This document shows, one piece after another, positions 36,522-47,633 of a stretch of DNA of 64,000 nucleotides. The notes under the pieces are model-generated. The model did no database searches and was not told where the DNA came from. It worked only from the letters and a program-made list of their open reading frames with translations. The stretch comes from Pseudomonas sp. 102515 (lineage in GTDB: Bacteria; Pseudomonadota; Gammaproteobacteria; Pseudomonadales; Pseudomonadaceae): the NCBI RefSeq assembly GCF_031085165.1, contig NZ_JAVHTY010000003.1:496001-560000 (forward strand). The letters run 5' to 3'. Each line of letters starts with the position of its first letter. Position 1 is the stretch's first letter. A program made the position numbers and the translations under genes.

Positions 36522-36950
36522 CTATTTCACCAGGATCACCGGCAAGGGCACCTGGTGCACCACGCGATGGGCCACCGAGCCGAGCAGCAGGCCACTGAGC
36601 GATCCCAGGCCACGGGTGCCCATCACCACGGTGTCCACCTCCAGGCGCCGTGCCGTCTCGCCGATGGTCTCGGCGATGCCGCCGAAGCCGACGTGGGTCT
36701 GGGCCTCGATACCGGCTTCGAGCAGGGCCGGGCGCGCCCGGACCAGGATGTCTTCGGCCTTGTCCTGCAGGCTGCCGCGCCATTCGCGCAGGATGCGATC
36801 GTCGAAGGGCGCGCCGTAGATCTCCGGCTCGTTCTGGACGTTGAGCAGGTGCAATTGCAGCGACAGCCCGGCCTTCACCAGGTCGAGGATATAGCGCAGG
36901 GCGTTGTCGGCGCTGGGGGAACCGTCGTAGGCGACCAGGACAGTGTGCAT
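36522..36950 (-). CDS. Universal stress protein (UspA family), ANR-box controlled
   Basis: 142 residues, a single Usp domain, cytoplasmic and probably dimeric. The ATP-binding signature G-x2-G-x9-G-S is present in 'GTRGLGSLSGLLLGSVAHRV' (about 112-131), so this is likely an ATP-binding Usp; the N-terminal 'TVLVAYDGSPSADNAL' (about 3-18) holds the conserved Asp. Pseudomonas has several ANR-dependent Usp proteins that aid anaerobic survival. A perfect FNR/ANR box lies 58 bases upstream of this start, and GGAG lies 7 bases before the ATG. Confidence 0.92.
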   Translation of the reverse strand: MHTVLVAYDGSPSADNALRYILDLVKAGLSLQLHLLNVQNEPEIYGAPFDDRILREWRGSLQDKAEDILVRARPALLEAGIEAQTHVGFGGIAETIGETARRLEVDTVVMGTRGLGSLSGLLLGSVAHRVVHQVPLPVILVK

Positions 36951-36980
36951 GGGGCATCTCCACGAGAGGGGTATGCCTTC

Positions 36981-37021
36981 ATGCTAGACCCTGGCTGTCA
37001 GGGTCGCTTGATCCCGATCAA
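36981..37021 (-). promoter_or_regulatory. ANR/FNR-dependent promoter of the Usp gene
   Basis: TTGATCCCGATCAA (37008-37021) is a perfect match to the ANR/FNR consensus TTGATnnnnATCAA. A minus-strand -10-like TAGCAT is at 36981-36986, placing the start near 36974 and the box centre about 41 bases upstream, the classical class II activator position. The box lies between the Usp start and the end of the chemoreceptor gene. Confidence 0.75.
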
Positions 37022-37031
37022 GCCTGCGGCC

Positions 37032-38390
37032 TCAATGCCCCACCCAGTTGCGCGCGCCCTTGGGAATCACCTCGGATTCGTCCAGCTTGCTGGCGAACAT
37101 GCTTACGGCTTCCACGGCGTCGCTGGCGCCATCGCGGATCTGCACGATCACCGCGCCGGCCTGGTCCGCCAGTTCGACGCCCTTGGCCGCCCGGCCCTGG
37201 GTGCTTTCCATGCTGGCGACCGCCTGCTGGGTTTCGTTGAGAATCCGGCCGATCATCTCGGCAATCTCGGCCGTGGCGCTGCTGGTGCGCCCCGCCAGCT
37301 GACGAACCTCGTCGGCGACCACGGCGAAGCCACGGCCCTGATCACCGGCGCGGGCCGCTTCGATGGCGGCGTTGAGCGCCAGCAGGTTGGTCTGGTCGGC
37401 GATGCCGCGGATGGTGTTGACGATGGCGGTGATCTGCTCGGAACGCTGGCCCAGCTGGCCGATCACCTCGGCGGATTGACTGACGTTGTGCGCGATCTCG
37501 CGCATCTCGCCGGCCGCCGCCTGGATGATCCGGGTGCCGTGCTCGGCGACCTTCTCGGTCTCGGCGGAGATGTGATAGGCCCGCGAGGCGCTGCGGCCGT
37601 CGCTTTCGTGCTTTTCCACCCGCTCGCTGATGTCGCTGGCGTACTTCACCACCTTGTACAGCCGGCCGGTGGCGTCGTACACCGGGTTGTAGCTCGCCTC
37701 CAGCCAGATCACCCGGCCGTGCTTGCCCAGGCGCTTGAACTGGCCGCGAAAGAATTCGCCGGCATTGAGGCGGCGCCAGAAGTCGGTGTATTCGCTGCTG
37801 TTGACCAGGGCCGGCTCGCAGAACAGTCGATGCGGCTGGCCCTGGATCTCCTTCAGGCCGTAGCCGAGGGTGGCCAGGAAGTTGTCGTTGGCGTCCAGGA
37901 TGCGCCCGTCCAGGTCGAATTCGATCCGCGCCAGGGCGCGGTCCAGCGCCTTGAGCTTGCTCTGGGCTTCGCTGTCGCGCTCGACCTGGGCGGTGACGTC
38001 GAGGGCGTACTTCACCACCTTGGCGATCTTGCCGGTGCTATCAGGTACCGGGTTGTAGCTGGCTTCCAGCCAGAGCGTACGGCCCTGGGCGTCCAGGCGC
38101 TGGAAGGTGCCGGAAACGAAGTCGCCGCGCTTCAAGCGCGTCCAGAAATCGCCATAGTCGCGACCCTGGACCACGCTGGCGGGGCAGAGACGGCGATGGT
38201 GCTGGCCGACCAGGGCGTCGGCGCGGTAGCCGGTCAGCCGGAGGAAGTTGTCGTTGGCGCGCAGGATGGTGCCATCGGGATCGAACTCGATCACCGCCAT
38301 GGAACGCTCCAGTGCCTGGGTCAGGCCCTGGTTGGCGTGCAGCTCGGCTTCCAGCCGAGCGATGGTCTTCTTTAGATGCGCATTGAACAT
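37032..38390 (-). CDS. BdlA-like soluble chemoreceptor with two PAS domains
   Basis: 452 residues from the ATG at 38390; the reading frame stays open far upstream across glyA and soxB, but that is antisense noise. Two similar PAS domains (about 25-135 and 150-260) each end with 'WLEASYNPV' and 'KVVKYA', and each has 'DGxILxANDNF'. A methyl-accepting signalling domain follows (about 290-430) with the hairpin tip '[20 protein letters not shown]'. There are no membrane segments. This layout is that of P. aeruginosa BdlA, the biofilm dispersion protein, and related energy/redox receptors; the N-terminus here is a little longer. Confidence 0.87.
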   Translation of the reverse strand: MFNAHLKKTIARLEAELHANQGLTQALERSMAVIEFDPDGTILRANDNFLRLTGYRADALVGQHHRRLCPASVVQGRDYGDFWTRLKRGDFVSGTFQRLDAQGRTLWLEASYNPVPDSTGKIAKVVKYALDVTAQVERDSEAQSKLKALDRALARIEFDLDGRILDANDNFLATLGYGLKEIQGQPHRLFCEPALVNSSEYTDFWRRLNAGEFFRGQFKRLGKHGRVIWLEASYNPVYDATGRLYKVVKYASDISERVEKHESDGRSASRAYHISAETEKVAEHGTRIIQAAAGEMREIAHNVSQSAEVIGQLGQRSEQITAIVNTIRGIADQTNLLALNAAIEAARAGDQGRGFAVVADEVRQLAGRTSSATAEIAEMIGRILNETQQAVASMESTQGRAAKGVELADQAGAVIVQIRDGASDAVEAVSMFASKLDESEVIPKGARNWVGH

Positions 38391-38606
38391 GGCAGAACTC
38401 GCTGGCTGGGATAAAGACGTAGCCAGCCTATCGGCGCCAAGCGAGCCGACTTGACGGGACCCGGCGAACGGCAGAACCCGGCCGTTGAGTGGCTGTCGCA
38501 AACGCGCCGGCCCGGGGCGTAAACAGGCATCTTGGGGGTTGGGGCCGGGCCTACCATCGCGGCCAAGGGGGTGGTTTTCACCGCCACAGACTTTAGGAGC
38601 GCCGCG

Positions 38607-39860
<1,254 letters not shown>

Positions 39861-39938
39861 TCGCCGCGCGCCTGACGCAACCCCTATCCAACCCCTTTCC
39901 CCGCAGTGGCAAGGGGCGTCGTCTGCAGGAGTCTCCAG

Positions 39939-41189
39939 ATGCAACGCTATTCCGGCTTCGGCCTCTTCAAGCACTCTCTGAGCCATCACGAGAACTGGCA
40001 GCGGATGTGGCGCACCCCGACGCCCAAGCCGGTGTACGACGTGGTCATCGTCGGCGGTGGCGGTCACGGCCTGGCCACCGCCTACTACCTCGCCAAGCAG
40101 TTCGGCGTGAAGAACGTCGCGGTGATCGAGAAAGGCTGGCTGGGCGGCGGCAACACCGCACGCAACACCACCATCGTCCGCTCCAATTACCTGTGGGACG
40201 AGTCGGCGCATCTCTATGAGCACGCCATGAAGCTGTGGGAAGGCCTGTCCCAGGACCTCAACTACAACGTCATGTTCTCCCAGCGCGGCGTCTACAACCT
40301 CTGCCATACCCTGCAGGACATGCGCGATTCCGAGCGCCGGGTCAGCGCCAACCGTCTCAACGGCGTGGACGGCGAGCTGCTCGACACCCGCCAGGTGGCC
40401 GAGGAGATTCCCTACCTGGACTGCAGCAAGAACACCCGCTATCCGATCTTCGGCGCCACCGTGCAACGCCGTGGCGGCGTGGCCCGCCACGACGCCGTGG
40501 CCTGGGGCTTCGCCCGCGCCGCCGACGCCCTGGGCGTGGACCTGATCCAGCAGACCGAGGTCACCGGCTTCCGCAAGCAGGACGGCAAGGTGATCGGCGT
40601 GGAAACCAATCGCGGCTTCATCGGCGCCCGGCGCGTCGGGGTGGTCACCGCCGGCAACTCCGGACACATGGCCAAGCTGGCCGGCTTCCGCCTGCCGCTG
40701 GAATCCCACCCGCTGCAGGCGCTGGTGTCCGAGCCGATCAAGCCCATCATCGACAGCGTCATCATGTCCAACGCGGTACATGGCTATATCAGCCAGTCCG
40801 ACAAGGGCGACCTGGTGATCGGTGCCGGTATCGACAGCTGGGTCGGCTACGGCCAGCGCGGCTCCTACCCGGTGATCGAGCACACCCTGCAGGCCATCGT
40901 CGAGATGTTTCCGATCCTCTCGCGGGTGCGCATGAACCGCCAGTGGGGCGGCATCGTCGACACCTCGCCCGACGCCTGCCCGATCATTTCCAAGACTCCG
41001 GTGGAAAACCTGTTCTTCAACTGCGGCTGGGGTACCGGCGGCTTCAAGGCCACCCCTGGCTCGGGCAACGTCTTCGCGGCGTCCCTGGCCTCCGGCGAGA
41101 TGCATCCGCTGGCCAAGCCCTTTTCCATCGACCGTTTCCACACCGGCGCGCTGATCGACGAACACGGCGCAGCGGCCGTCGCGCACTAA
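39939..41189 (+). CDS. soxB: Sarcosine oxidase, beta subunit
   Basis: 416 residues, the catalytic flavin subunit of heterotetrameric sarcosine oxidase, which demethylates sarcosine to glycine. The FAD fold is '[18 protein letters not shown]' (about 35-52). His184 in '[12 protein letters not shown]' aligns with the histidine that binds FMN covalently in characterised enzymes. '[19 protein letters not shown]' and '[14 protein letters not shown]' are conserved C-terminal stretches. The start ATG has GCAGGAG 9 bases upstream. The soxB-D-A-G order is the standard one. Confidence 0.96.
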   Translation: MQRYSGFGLFKHSLSHHENWQRMWRTPTPKPVYDVVIVGGGGHGLATAYYLAKQFGVKNVAVIEKGWLGGGNTARNTTIVRSNYLWDESAHLYEHAMKLWEGLSQDLNYNVMFSQRGVYNLCHTLQDMRDSERRVSANRLNGVDGELLDTRQVAEEIPYLDCSKNTRYPIFGATVQRRGGVARHDAVAWGFARAADALGVDLIQQTEVTGFRKQDGKVIGVETNRGFIGARRVGVVTAGNSGHMAKLAGFRLPLESHPLQALVSEPIKPIIDSVIMSNAVHGYISQSDKGDLVIGAGIDSWVGYGQRGSYPVIEHTLQAIVEMFPILSRVRMNRQWGGIVDTSPDACPIISKTPVENLFFNCGWGTGGFKATPGSGNVFAASLASGEMHPLAKPFSIDRFHTGALIDEHGAAAVAH

Positions 41190-41200
41190 GGAGCCCGAGC

Positions 41201-41500
41201 ATGTTGTACATCCACTGCCCCCACTGCGGGGAATTGCGCTCCGAAGAAGAATTCCACGCCGCCGGCGAGGCGCATATCCCGCGTCCGCTGGATCCCGAGG
41301 CCTGCAGCGACGCGGAGTGGGGCGATTACCTGTTCTTCCGTGACAACCCCCGCGGCCTGCGTCACGAGCTGTGGGTCCATGCGTCGGGCTGCCGCCAGTA
41401 CTTCAATGCGACCCGTAACACCGAGACCTACGAAATTCTCGAAACCTATCCGATCGGCGAGCGACCCCGCTTCACCGCCGAGCGAGGAGAGCGCACATGA
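41201..41500 (+). CDS. soxD: Sarcosine oxidase, delta subunit
   Basis: 99 residues, small zinc-binding subunit of sarcosine oxidase. Putative zinc ligands are Cys6 and Cys9 in '[10 protein letters not shown]' and His60 and Cys64 in '[12 protein letters not shown]', matching the C-C-H-C set of structurally known delta subunits almost residue for residue. It does not take part in catalysis directly but completes the complex. It follows soxB by 11 bases, and its stop overlaps the soxA start (ATGA). Confidence 0.95.
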   Translation: MLYIHCPHCGELRSEEEFHAAGEAHIPRPLDPEACSDAEWGDYLFFRDNPRGLRHELWVHASGCRQYFNATRNTETYEILETYPIGERPRFTAERGERT

Positions 41501-44500
41501 GCCAGGTCCATCGACTCACCCAGGGCGGTCGCCTGGACCGCAGCCAGGCCATCAGCTTCACCTTCAACGGTCAGACCTACCAGGGCTTCAAGGGTGACAC
41601 CCTGGCCTCGGCGCTGCTGGCCAACGGCGTGGACGTGATCGGGCGCAGCTTCAAGTACTCCCGGCCGCGCGGCATCGTCGCCGCCGGTGCCGAAGAGCCC
41701 AACGCCATCATGCAGATCGGCGCCACCGAGGCCACCCAGGTGCCCAACGTGCGGGCCACCCAGCAGGCGCTGTACCAGGGCCTGGTCTCCGCCAGCACCA
41801 ACGGCTGGCCGAGCGTCAACAACGACCTCATGGGCATCCTCGGCAAGGTCGGCGGCAAGATGATGCCGCCCGGGTTCTACTACAAGACCTTCATGTATCC
41901 GCAGAATCTGTGGATGACCTACGAGAAGTACATCCGCAAGGCCGCTGGCCTCGGCCGTGCGCCGACCCAGGTCGATCCGGATACCTACGACAACTTCAAC
42001 CAGCACTGCGACGTACTGGTGGTGGGCGGTGGCGCTGCCGGTCTGGCCGCGGCCCTGGCCGCCGGTCGCAGCGGCGCCCGGGTGATCCTGGCCGACGAAC
42101 AGGAAGAATTTGGAGGCAGCCTGCTGGACAGCCGCGAGCGCCTCGATGGCGCCCCGGCCGCCGACTGGGCCGCCAAGGCCGTGGCCGAGCTGCAGGGTCT
42201 GGACAACGTGGTGCTGCTGCCGCGCGCCACGGTCAACGGCTACCACGACCACAACTTCCTCACCATCCACGAGCGGCTCACCGATCACCTGGGTGATCGC
42301 GCGCCCCATGGCCAGGTGCGTCAGCGCCTGCACCGCGTCCGTGCCACCCGCGTGGTACTGGCCACCGGCGCCCACGAGCGGCCGCTGGTGTACGCCAACA
42401 ACGACCTGCCGGGCAACATGGTGGCCGGTGCCGTGTCCACCTACATCCGCCGCTATGCCGTGGCTCCTGGTCAGCGCCTGGTGCTGTCCACCAACAACGA
42501 TTACGCCTACCGCGTGGCCCTGGACTGGCTCGAAGCCGGTCGCCAGGTGGTGGCCGTGGCCGATGCGCGGCCCAATCCCCGCGGCGCCTGGGTCGAGGAA
42601 GTGCGCAAGCGTGGCGTACGCGTCATGGGCGGTACCGCCGTCAGCGAAGCCCGCGGCAACACCCGGGTGACCGGGGCCAAGATCGCCACCATCGACCTGA
42701 CCGCCTTCCGCACCCTGGGTGGCGGCGAGTGGGTGGACTGCGACCTCATCGCCACCTCCGGCGGCTACAGCCCGGTGGTCCACCTGGCCTCGCACCTGGG
42801 CGGTCGCCCGCAGTGGCGTGATGACATCCAGGCCTTCGTGCCCGGCCCGGCACCGCAGAAGCGCGTCTGCGCTGGCGGCGTGAATGGCGTGTTCGCCCTG
42901 GGCGATGTCCTGGCCGACGGTTTCGAGGCGGGCGCCACTGCCGCGGCCGAAGCCGGCGCCAAGGTGGTCAGCGGTGAGCTGCCCCAGGTCGAATTCCGTC
43001 AGGAAGAACCGAGTCTGGCGCTGTTCCAGGTGCCCCACGACAAGCCCTCGTCGCGGGCCCCCAAGCAGTTCGTCGACCTGCAGAACGATGTGACCGCTGC
43101 CGGCATCGAACTGGCCTGCCGCGAGGGCTTCGAGTCCATCGAGCACGTCAAGCGCTACACCGCCATGGGCTTCGGTACCGACCAGGGCAAGCTGGGCAAC
43201 ATCAACGGTCTGGCCATCGCCGCCCGCGTGCAGAGCAAGGCGATCCCGGAGGTCGGCACCACCATGTTCCGCCCGAACTACACGCCCATCACCTTCGGCG
43301 CCATCGCCGGACGGCATTGCGGCCACCTGTTCGAGCCCAAGCGCTACACCGCGCTGCACGCCTGGCACCTCAAGCAGGGCGCCCTGTTCGAGGACGTCGG
43401 CCAGTGGAAGCGCCCCTGGTACTTCCCCAAGGCGGGCGAGGACCTGCACGCCGCGGTCAACCGCGAGTGCCTGGCCGTGCGCCGCAGCGTCGGCCTGCTC
43501 GACGCCTCCACCCTGGGCAAGATCGACATCCAGGGCAAGGACGCGCGGGAATTCCTCAACCGCGTCTACACCAACGCCTGGACCAAGCTGGACATCGGCA
43601 AGGCCCGCTATGGCCTGATGTGCAAGGAAGACGGCATGGTCTTCGACGACGGCGTCACCGCCTGTCTCGCCGACAACCACTTCCTGATGACCACCACCAC
43701 CGGCGGCGCCGCGCGCGTCTTCGAATGGCTGGAGCTCTACCACCAGACCGAATGGCCGGAACTGGAGGTGTACTTCACCTCGGTCACCGACCACTGGGCG
43801 ACCCTGACCCTGTCCGGCCCCAACAGCCGCAAGCTGCTGGCCAAGTTGACCGACATCGATCTGGACAACGCCGCCTTCCCCTTCATGGCCTGGAAGGAAG
43901 GCCAGGTGGGCGGGGTGCCGGCGCGGGTGTTCCGCATCTCCTTCACCGGCGAGCTCTCCTACGAGATCAACGTACCGGCCAACTACGCCATGGGCGTGCT
44001 GGAGCAGGTGGTCGCCGCGGGCAAGGAATTCGACCTGACCCCCTATGGCACCGAGACCATGCACGTGCTGCGGGCGGAGAAGGGCTTCATCATCATCGGT
44101 CAGGACACCGATGGTTCGGTCACGCCCCAGGACCTGGGCATGGGCTGGGCGGTGAGCCTGAACAAGAGCTTCTCCTTCATCGGCAAGCGCGGCATGCATC
44201 GCGTGGACTGCGTCCGCGAGAATCGCAAGCAACTGGTCGGCCTCAAGCCCCTGGATGCTCGCGACGTCCTGCCGGAAGGCGCGCAGCTGGTGTTCGAGCG
44301 CAACCAGCCGATCCCCATGGACATGGTCGGTCACGTGACCTCCAGCTACCACAGCGCGACCCTGGGCTACGGCTTCGCCATGGCCATGGTCAAGGGTGGG
44401 CTGGGCCGCATGGGGCAGACCGTCTACGCCCCGCTGGCCGATGGCCGCTACATCGCTGCCGAGATCGTCTCGCCGGTGTTCTACGACCCCAAGGGTGAGC

Positions 44501-44517
44501 GGCAGAACGTCGCCTAA
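41497..44517 (+). CDS. soxA: Sarcosine oxidase, alpha subunit
   Basis: 1006 residues. Domains in order: a ferredoxin-like N-terminal part (about 10-100, 'FNGQTYQGFKGDTLASALLA'), a NAD-binding flavoprotein domain (about 165-450, 'CDVLVVGGGAAGLAAALAAG') and a C-terminal aminomethyltransferase (GCV_T-like) folate domain (about 620-1000, e.g. 'PNYTPITFGAIAG', 'GTETMHVLRAEKGFIIIG'). The folate domain captures the formaldehyde from sarcosine as methylene-tetrahydrofolate. The start is the ATG inside soxD (overlap of 4). Length is typical (about 1000). The product feeds GlyA. Confidence 0.96.
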   Translation: MSQVHRLTQGGRLDRSQAISFTFNGQTYQGFKGDTLASALLANGVDVIGRSFKYSRPRGIVAAGAEEPNAIMQIGATEATQVPNVRATQQALYQGLVSASTNGWPSVNNDLMGILGKVGGKMMPPGFYYKTFMYPQNLWMTYEKYIRKAAGLGRAPTQVDPDTYDNFNQHCDVLVVGGGAAGLAAALAAGRSGARVILADEQEEFGGSLLDSRERLDGAPAADWAAKAVAELQGLDNVVLLPRATVNGYHDHNFLTIHERLTDHLGDRAPHGQVRQRLHRVRATRVVLATGAHERPLVYANNDLPGNMVAGAVSTYIRRYAVAPGQRLVLSTNNDYAYRVALDWLEAGRQVVAVADARPNPRGAWVEEVRKRGVRVMGGTAVSEARGNTRVTGAKIATIDLTAFRTLGGGEWVDCDLIATSGGYSPVVHLASHLGGRPQWRDDIQAFVPGPAPQKRVCAGGVNGVFALGDVLADGFEAGATAAAEAGAKVVSGELPQVEFRQEEPSLALFQVPHDKPSSRAPKQFVDLQNDVTAAGIELACREGFESIEHVKRYTAMGFGTDQGKLGNINGLAIAARVQSKAIPEVGTTMFRPNYTPITFGAIAGRHCGHLFEPKRYTALHAWHLKQGALFEDVGQWKRPWYFPKAGEDLHAAVNRECLAVRRSVGLLDASTLGKIDIQGKDAREFLNRVYTNAWTKLDIGKARYGLMCKEDGMVFDDGVTACLADNHFLMTTTTGGAARVFEWLELYHQTEWPELEVYFTSVTDHWATLTLSGPNSRKLLAKLTDIDLDNAAFPFMAWKEGQVGGVPARVFRISFTGELSYEINVPANYAMGVLEQVVAAGKEFDLTPYGTETMHVLRAEKGFIIIGQDTDGSVTPQDLGMGWAVSLNKSFSFIGKRGMHRVDCVRENRKQLVGLKPLDARDVLPEGAQLVFERNQPIPMDMVGHVTSSYHSATLGYGFAMAMVKGGLGRMGQTVYAPLADGRYIAAEIVSPVFYDPKGERQNVA

Positions 44518-44531
44518 CGAGGATAGCGCCC

Positions 44532-45161
44532 ATGAACAACATCAATGTGTACGACCAATACTCCGCCACGGCGCGCGCCGAATCCCCGCTGTTCCACGCC
44601 GAGCTGAACAAGCTCGTCGGTCGCGGCCCGGCCACCGCCGGGGTGACCCTGCGCGAGCGGGCCCTGCTGGGGCACCTGGTGCTGCGTGGCGACGCCCATG
44701 ACGAAGGCTTCACCGGCGCCGTGCAGAGCGTGGTCGGCCTGGAAGTACCCGGTCCGCTGGCGATCACCCAGAAGGGCGAGAGCTCGCTGCAGTGGCTCGG
44801 CCCGGACGAGTGGCTGCTGGTGGTGCCCGGTGGCAGCGAGTTCGCCACCGAGCAGGCCCTGCGCCAGGCCCTGGGCGAGCGCCATGTCGCCATCATCAAT
44901 GTCGGTGGCGGCCAGACGCTGGTCGAGCTCAAGGGGCCCAAGGTGCGTGAAGTGCTGATGAAGTCCACCTCCTACGACGTCCATCCGGACAACTTCCCGG
45001 TGGGCAAGGCCGTCGGGACGGTGTTCGCCAAGTCCCAGCTGATGATCCGCCACACGGCGCCGGACACCTGGGAGCTGGTGGTGCGCCGCAGCTTCGCCGA
45101 CTACGTCTGGCTGTGGCTGCAGGACGCGAGCGCCGAGTACGGACTGCGCATCGAGGCCTGA
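44532..45161 (+). CDS. soxG: Sarcosine oxidase, gamma subunit
   Basis: 209 residues, the fourth subunit of the sarcosine oxidase complex, with a small folate-binding-like fold. 'SLQWLGPDEWLLVVPGGSEF' (about 77-96) and 'IINVGGGQTLVELKGPKVRE' (about 120-139) are typical of SoxG. It follows soxA by 14 bases. An intrinsic terminator ends the glyA-soxBDAG unit 28 bases after the stop. Confidence 0.94.
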   Translation: MNNINVYDQYSATARAESPLFHAELNKLVGRGPATAGVTLRERALLGHLVLRGDAHDEGFTGAVQSVVGLEVPGPLAITQKGESSLQWLGPDEWLLVVPGGSEFATEQALRQALGERHVAIINVGGGQTLVELKGPKVREVLMKSTSYDVHPDNFPVGKAVGTVFAKSQLMIRHTAPDTWELVVRRSFADYVWLWLQDASAEYGLRIEA

Positions 45162-45189
45162 TCGGTCGCTGCGTTCAGTCGCTCTTTCG

Positions 45190-45222
45190 AACCCGACCTG
45201 CGTTGCGCGCAGGTCGGGTTTT
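45190..45222 (+). terminator. Intrinsic terminator after soxG
   Basis: A 13-bp stem (45190-45202 with 45208-45220) has a 5-base loop and TTTT overlapping its end. It separates soxG from purU, so purU needs read-through or its own promoter. Confidence 0.88.
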
Positions 45223-45259
45223 GTGATTCTGGCTTCATCTCCATGCAAAGGAATTCATC

Positions 45260-46117
45260 ATGAGCCGCACGCCCGATACCTGGATCCTCACCGCCCAGAG
45301 CCCGAGTCGCCTCGGCACCGTGGACGTGGTCACGCGCTACCTCTTCGAGCAGGGCTGCTATGTCACCCAGCACCACAGCTTCGACGATCGCGAGGCCCAG
45401 CGCTTCTTCATCCGGGTGGAATTCCAGGTGCCCAGCGACTTCAACGAAGGCCTGTTCCGCGTCGGCCTGGACCTGCGCTTCACGCCCTTCGACATGACCT
45501 TCGAGCTGACCCCGCCCGGCTATCGCGCCAAGGTCGCCATCATGGTCTCCAAGGCCGACCACTGTCTCAACGACCTGCTCTATCGCCAGCGCATCGGCCA
45601 GTTACCCATGGACGTGGTGGCGGTGATCTCCAATCACCCGGATCTGGAGCCCCTGGCGGCCTGGCACGGCATTCCCTATCACCACTTCCCGCTGGATCCC
45701 CAGGACAAGCCGGCCCAGGAGGCCAAGGTCTGGCAGGTGCTGCAGGAGACCGGCGCCGAGCTGGTGATCCTCGCGCGCTACATGCAGGTGCTGTCGCCCG
45801 AGCTGTGCCGTCGCCTCGATGGCTGGGCGATCAACATCCACCATTCGCTGCTGCCGGGCTTCAAGGGCGCGCGGCCCTATCACCAGGCCTATGCCAAGGG
45901 GGTCAAGCTGGTGGGCGCCACGGCCCACTACATCAACAACGACCTGGACGAGGGCCCCATCATCGCCCAGGGCGTCGAGTCGGTGGACCATGCCCACTAT
46001 GCCGAGGACCTGGTGGCCCGCGGCCGTGACATCGAGTGCCTGACCCTGGCCCGGGCGGTGGGCTATCACCTGGAACGCCGCGTCTTCCTCAATGCCGGGC
46101 GGACGGTGGTGCTCTAA
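45260..46117 (+). CDS. purU: Formyltetrahydrofolate deformylase
   Basis: 285 residues, hydrolyses 10-formyl-tetrahydrofolate to formate and tetrahydrofolate, draining excess one-carbon units. An N-terminal ACT-like regulatory domain (about 5-85) precedes a formyltransferase fold whose catalytic Asn-His-Asp set is in 'INIHHSLLPGFKGARPYHQA' (about 194-213) and 'INNDLDEGPIIAQGVESVDH' (about 230-249). It follows the sox genes, as in P. aeruginosa (purU2), but a formaldehyde dehydrogenase gene that I recall next in that species is missing; the choline genes come instead on the other strand. Confidence 0.94.
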   Translation: MSRTPDTWILTAQSPSRLGTVDVVTRYLFEQGCYVTQHHSFDDREAQRFFIRVEFQVPSDFNEGLFRVGLDLRFTPFDMTFELTPPGYRAKVAIMVSKADHCLNDLLYRQRIGQLPMDVVAVISNHPDLEPLAAWHGIPYHHFPLDPQDKPAQEAKVWQVLQETGAELVILARYMQVLSPELCRRLDGWAINIHHSLLPGFKGARPYHQAYAKGVKLVGATAHYINNDLDEGPIIAQGVESVDHAHYAEDLVARGRDIECLTLARAVGYHLERRVFLNAGRTVVL

Positions 46118-46138
46118 GGTCTTCCTGCTACCTCTCCT

Positions 46139-46176
46139 GGCAGGCTGCGAGATCGCCGAGGCGCTCGCAGCCTGCC
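46139..46176 (+). terminator. Hairpin after purU
   Basis: A perfect 13-bp stem (46139-46151 with 46164-46176) and 12-base loop, followed by TGTCTTGTATT, 22 bases after the purU stop. The rest of the gap to choV (to 46397) holds a second stem (46357-46366 with 46374-46383) on the choV side and nothing else I recognise. Confidence 0.75.
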
Positions 46177-46397
46177 TGTCTTGTATTACCTCGATCATGT
46201 CCCAGTCGCTCGGCAGCACTCATCAGGCGCTGCCAAAGAAGGCGCCTGCGCGTCTTTTGGCCAGGGCCAAAGGCGTAGCTCAGGATCACGGGAGGCGGGA
46301 GCCGGCCAGGCGAGCCTGCTGGCTCTGCCGACAGTGGGGCAGGAGGGGAGGTGCGCACCCGCCTCTGCAGCGGAGAGGCGGGTGGCGGGGCGGGCGG

Positions 46398-47630
46398 TCA
46401 GCCCGCCTGGGACAGGGTCGAGCGGATCGCGGGCGGGGCGACGTCTTCGCCGGCCTTTTCCAGATTCTTGCCCAGCAGGGCGTGGTAGAGCTCCTTGTCG
46501 CCGAGGATGCCCACGGCGCGGCCGTCGGTCTCCAGCACCAGCTTGTGCCCGGTGTGGTAGCGAATCTCCAGGGCATCGCGCATGCGGATGTCGGCCGGCG
46601 CCAGGGTCGGCTGGCGTTGCAGGCTGGTGACCGGCATGCCTGGGGTCCAGCGTTGCAGGGCCAGGCTTTCGCCGCCGCGGCGTATGGCCTTGACCGTCTG
46701 GTTGTCCAGGGCCAGCCAGATGTCGTGGCTGCGCTCCAGGCAGATCTCGTTGCCCTCGCGCCCGCACTTGTCCAGGCCGCGCATCAGGCTGTAGCCGCTG
46801 AGCACGTTGAGCGGATTGGTGTGGGCGACGAAGGTGCGCACGTATTCGTCCGCCGGATTGAGCACGATGTCCTCGGGACGGCCGTGCTGGATGATGCGGC
46901 CGTCCTTCATGATGGCGATGTTGGTGCCGATCTTGAGGGCTTCGTCGAGGTCGTGGCTGACGAAGACGATGGTCTTGTTGACCTTGGCCTGCAGCTGCAG
47001 CAGTTCGTCCTGCAGTTGCTGGCGGATCAGCGGATCGAGGGCGGAGAAGGGCTCGTCCATCAGCAGGATGTCGGCATCCATGGCCAGGGCGCGGGCCAGG
47101 CCGACACGCTGCTGCATGCCGCCGGAGAGGGAGTCGGGTTTCTTGTTGCGCCACTGGGTCAGGCCGACCAACTCGAGCTTCTCGTCCACCAGCTTCTTGC
47201 GCTCGGCGGCCGAGCGGCCCTGCATCTCCAGGCCGAAGCCGACGTTCTCGGCTACGGTCAGCCAGGGCATCAGGGCGAATTTCTGGAACACCATGGCGAT
47301 GCGCGTGGTGCGCATGTCCTTGAGCACCGCGGGCGAGCAATTGGCGATGTCCACCTCGCTGCCTTTGTGCTCGATCAGCAGCTTGCCGCGGCTCACGGTA
47401 TTGAGACCGTTGATGCAGCGTAGCAGGCTGGATTTGCCCGAGCCGGACAGGCCCATCAGCACGCAGATCTCGCCCTTCTGGACCTCCAGGCAGGCGTCCT
47501 CGACGCCCAGCACCTGGCCGGTTTCCTGGAGGATCTCGCTGCGACCCTTGCCCTGATCGAGCAGCTCCAGGGCACGCTTGTTCTGCTTGCCGAAGATGAC
47601 GTCGACGTGTTCGAAACGAATGGCAGTCAT
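46398..47630 (-). CDS. choV: Choline/betaine ABC transporter, ATP-binding subunit
   Basis: 410 residues, glycine-betaine/proline-type ATPase (ProV/ChoV). Walker A is 'GLSGSGKSS' at 60-68, the signature 'LSGGMQQRVGLARAL' at 168-182 and Walker B 'ILLMDEPFSALDP' at 188-200. The C-terminal part (about 290-410) is longer than a bare ATPase, as in ProV, and has weak CBS-like character. It follows choW by 3 bases on the minus strand. It powers uptake of choline or a related quaternary amine for the catabolic route encoded nearby. Confidence 0.94.
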   Translation of the reverse strand: MTAIRFEHVDVIFGKQNKRALELLDQGKGRSEILQETGQVLGVEDACLEVQKGEICVLMGLSGSGKSSLLRCINGLNTVSRGKLLIEHKGSEVDIANCSPAVLKDMRTTRIAMVFQKFALMPWLTVAENVGFGLEMQGRSAAERKKLVDEKLELVGLTQWRNKKPDSLSGGMQQRVGLARALAMDADILLMDEPFSALDPLIRQQLQDELLQLQAKVNKTIVFVSHDLDEALKIGTNIAIMKDGRIIQHGRPEDIVLNPADEYVRTFVAHTNPLNVLSGYSLMRGLDKCGREGNEICLERSHDIWLALDNQTVKAIRRGGESLALQRWTPGMPVTSLQRQPTLAPADIRMRDALEIRYHTGHKLVLETDGRAVGILGDKELYHALLGKNLEKAGEDVAPPAIRSTLSQAG

Positions 47631-47633
47631 GAC

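Noticed and set aside
41446-44352. A 968-codon minus-strand open frame opposite soxA.
   Set aside because: Low-complexity His/Val/Gly/Asp-rich translation typical of antisense frames; soxA is certain on the plus strand.
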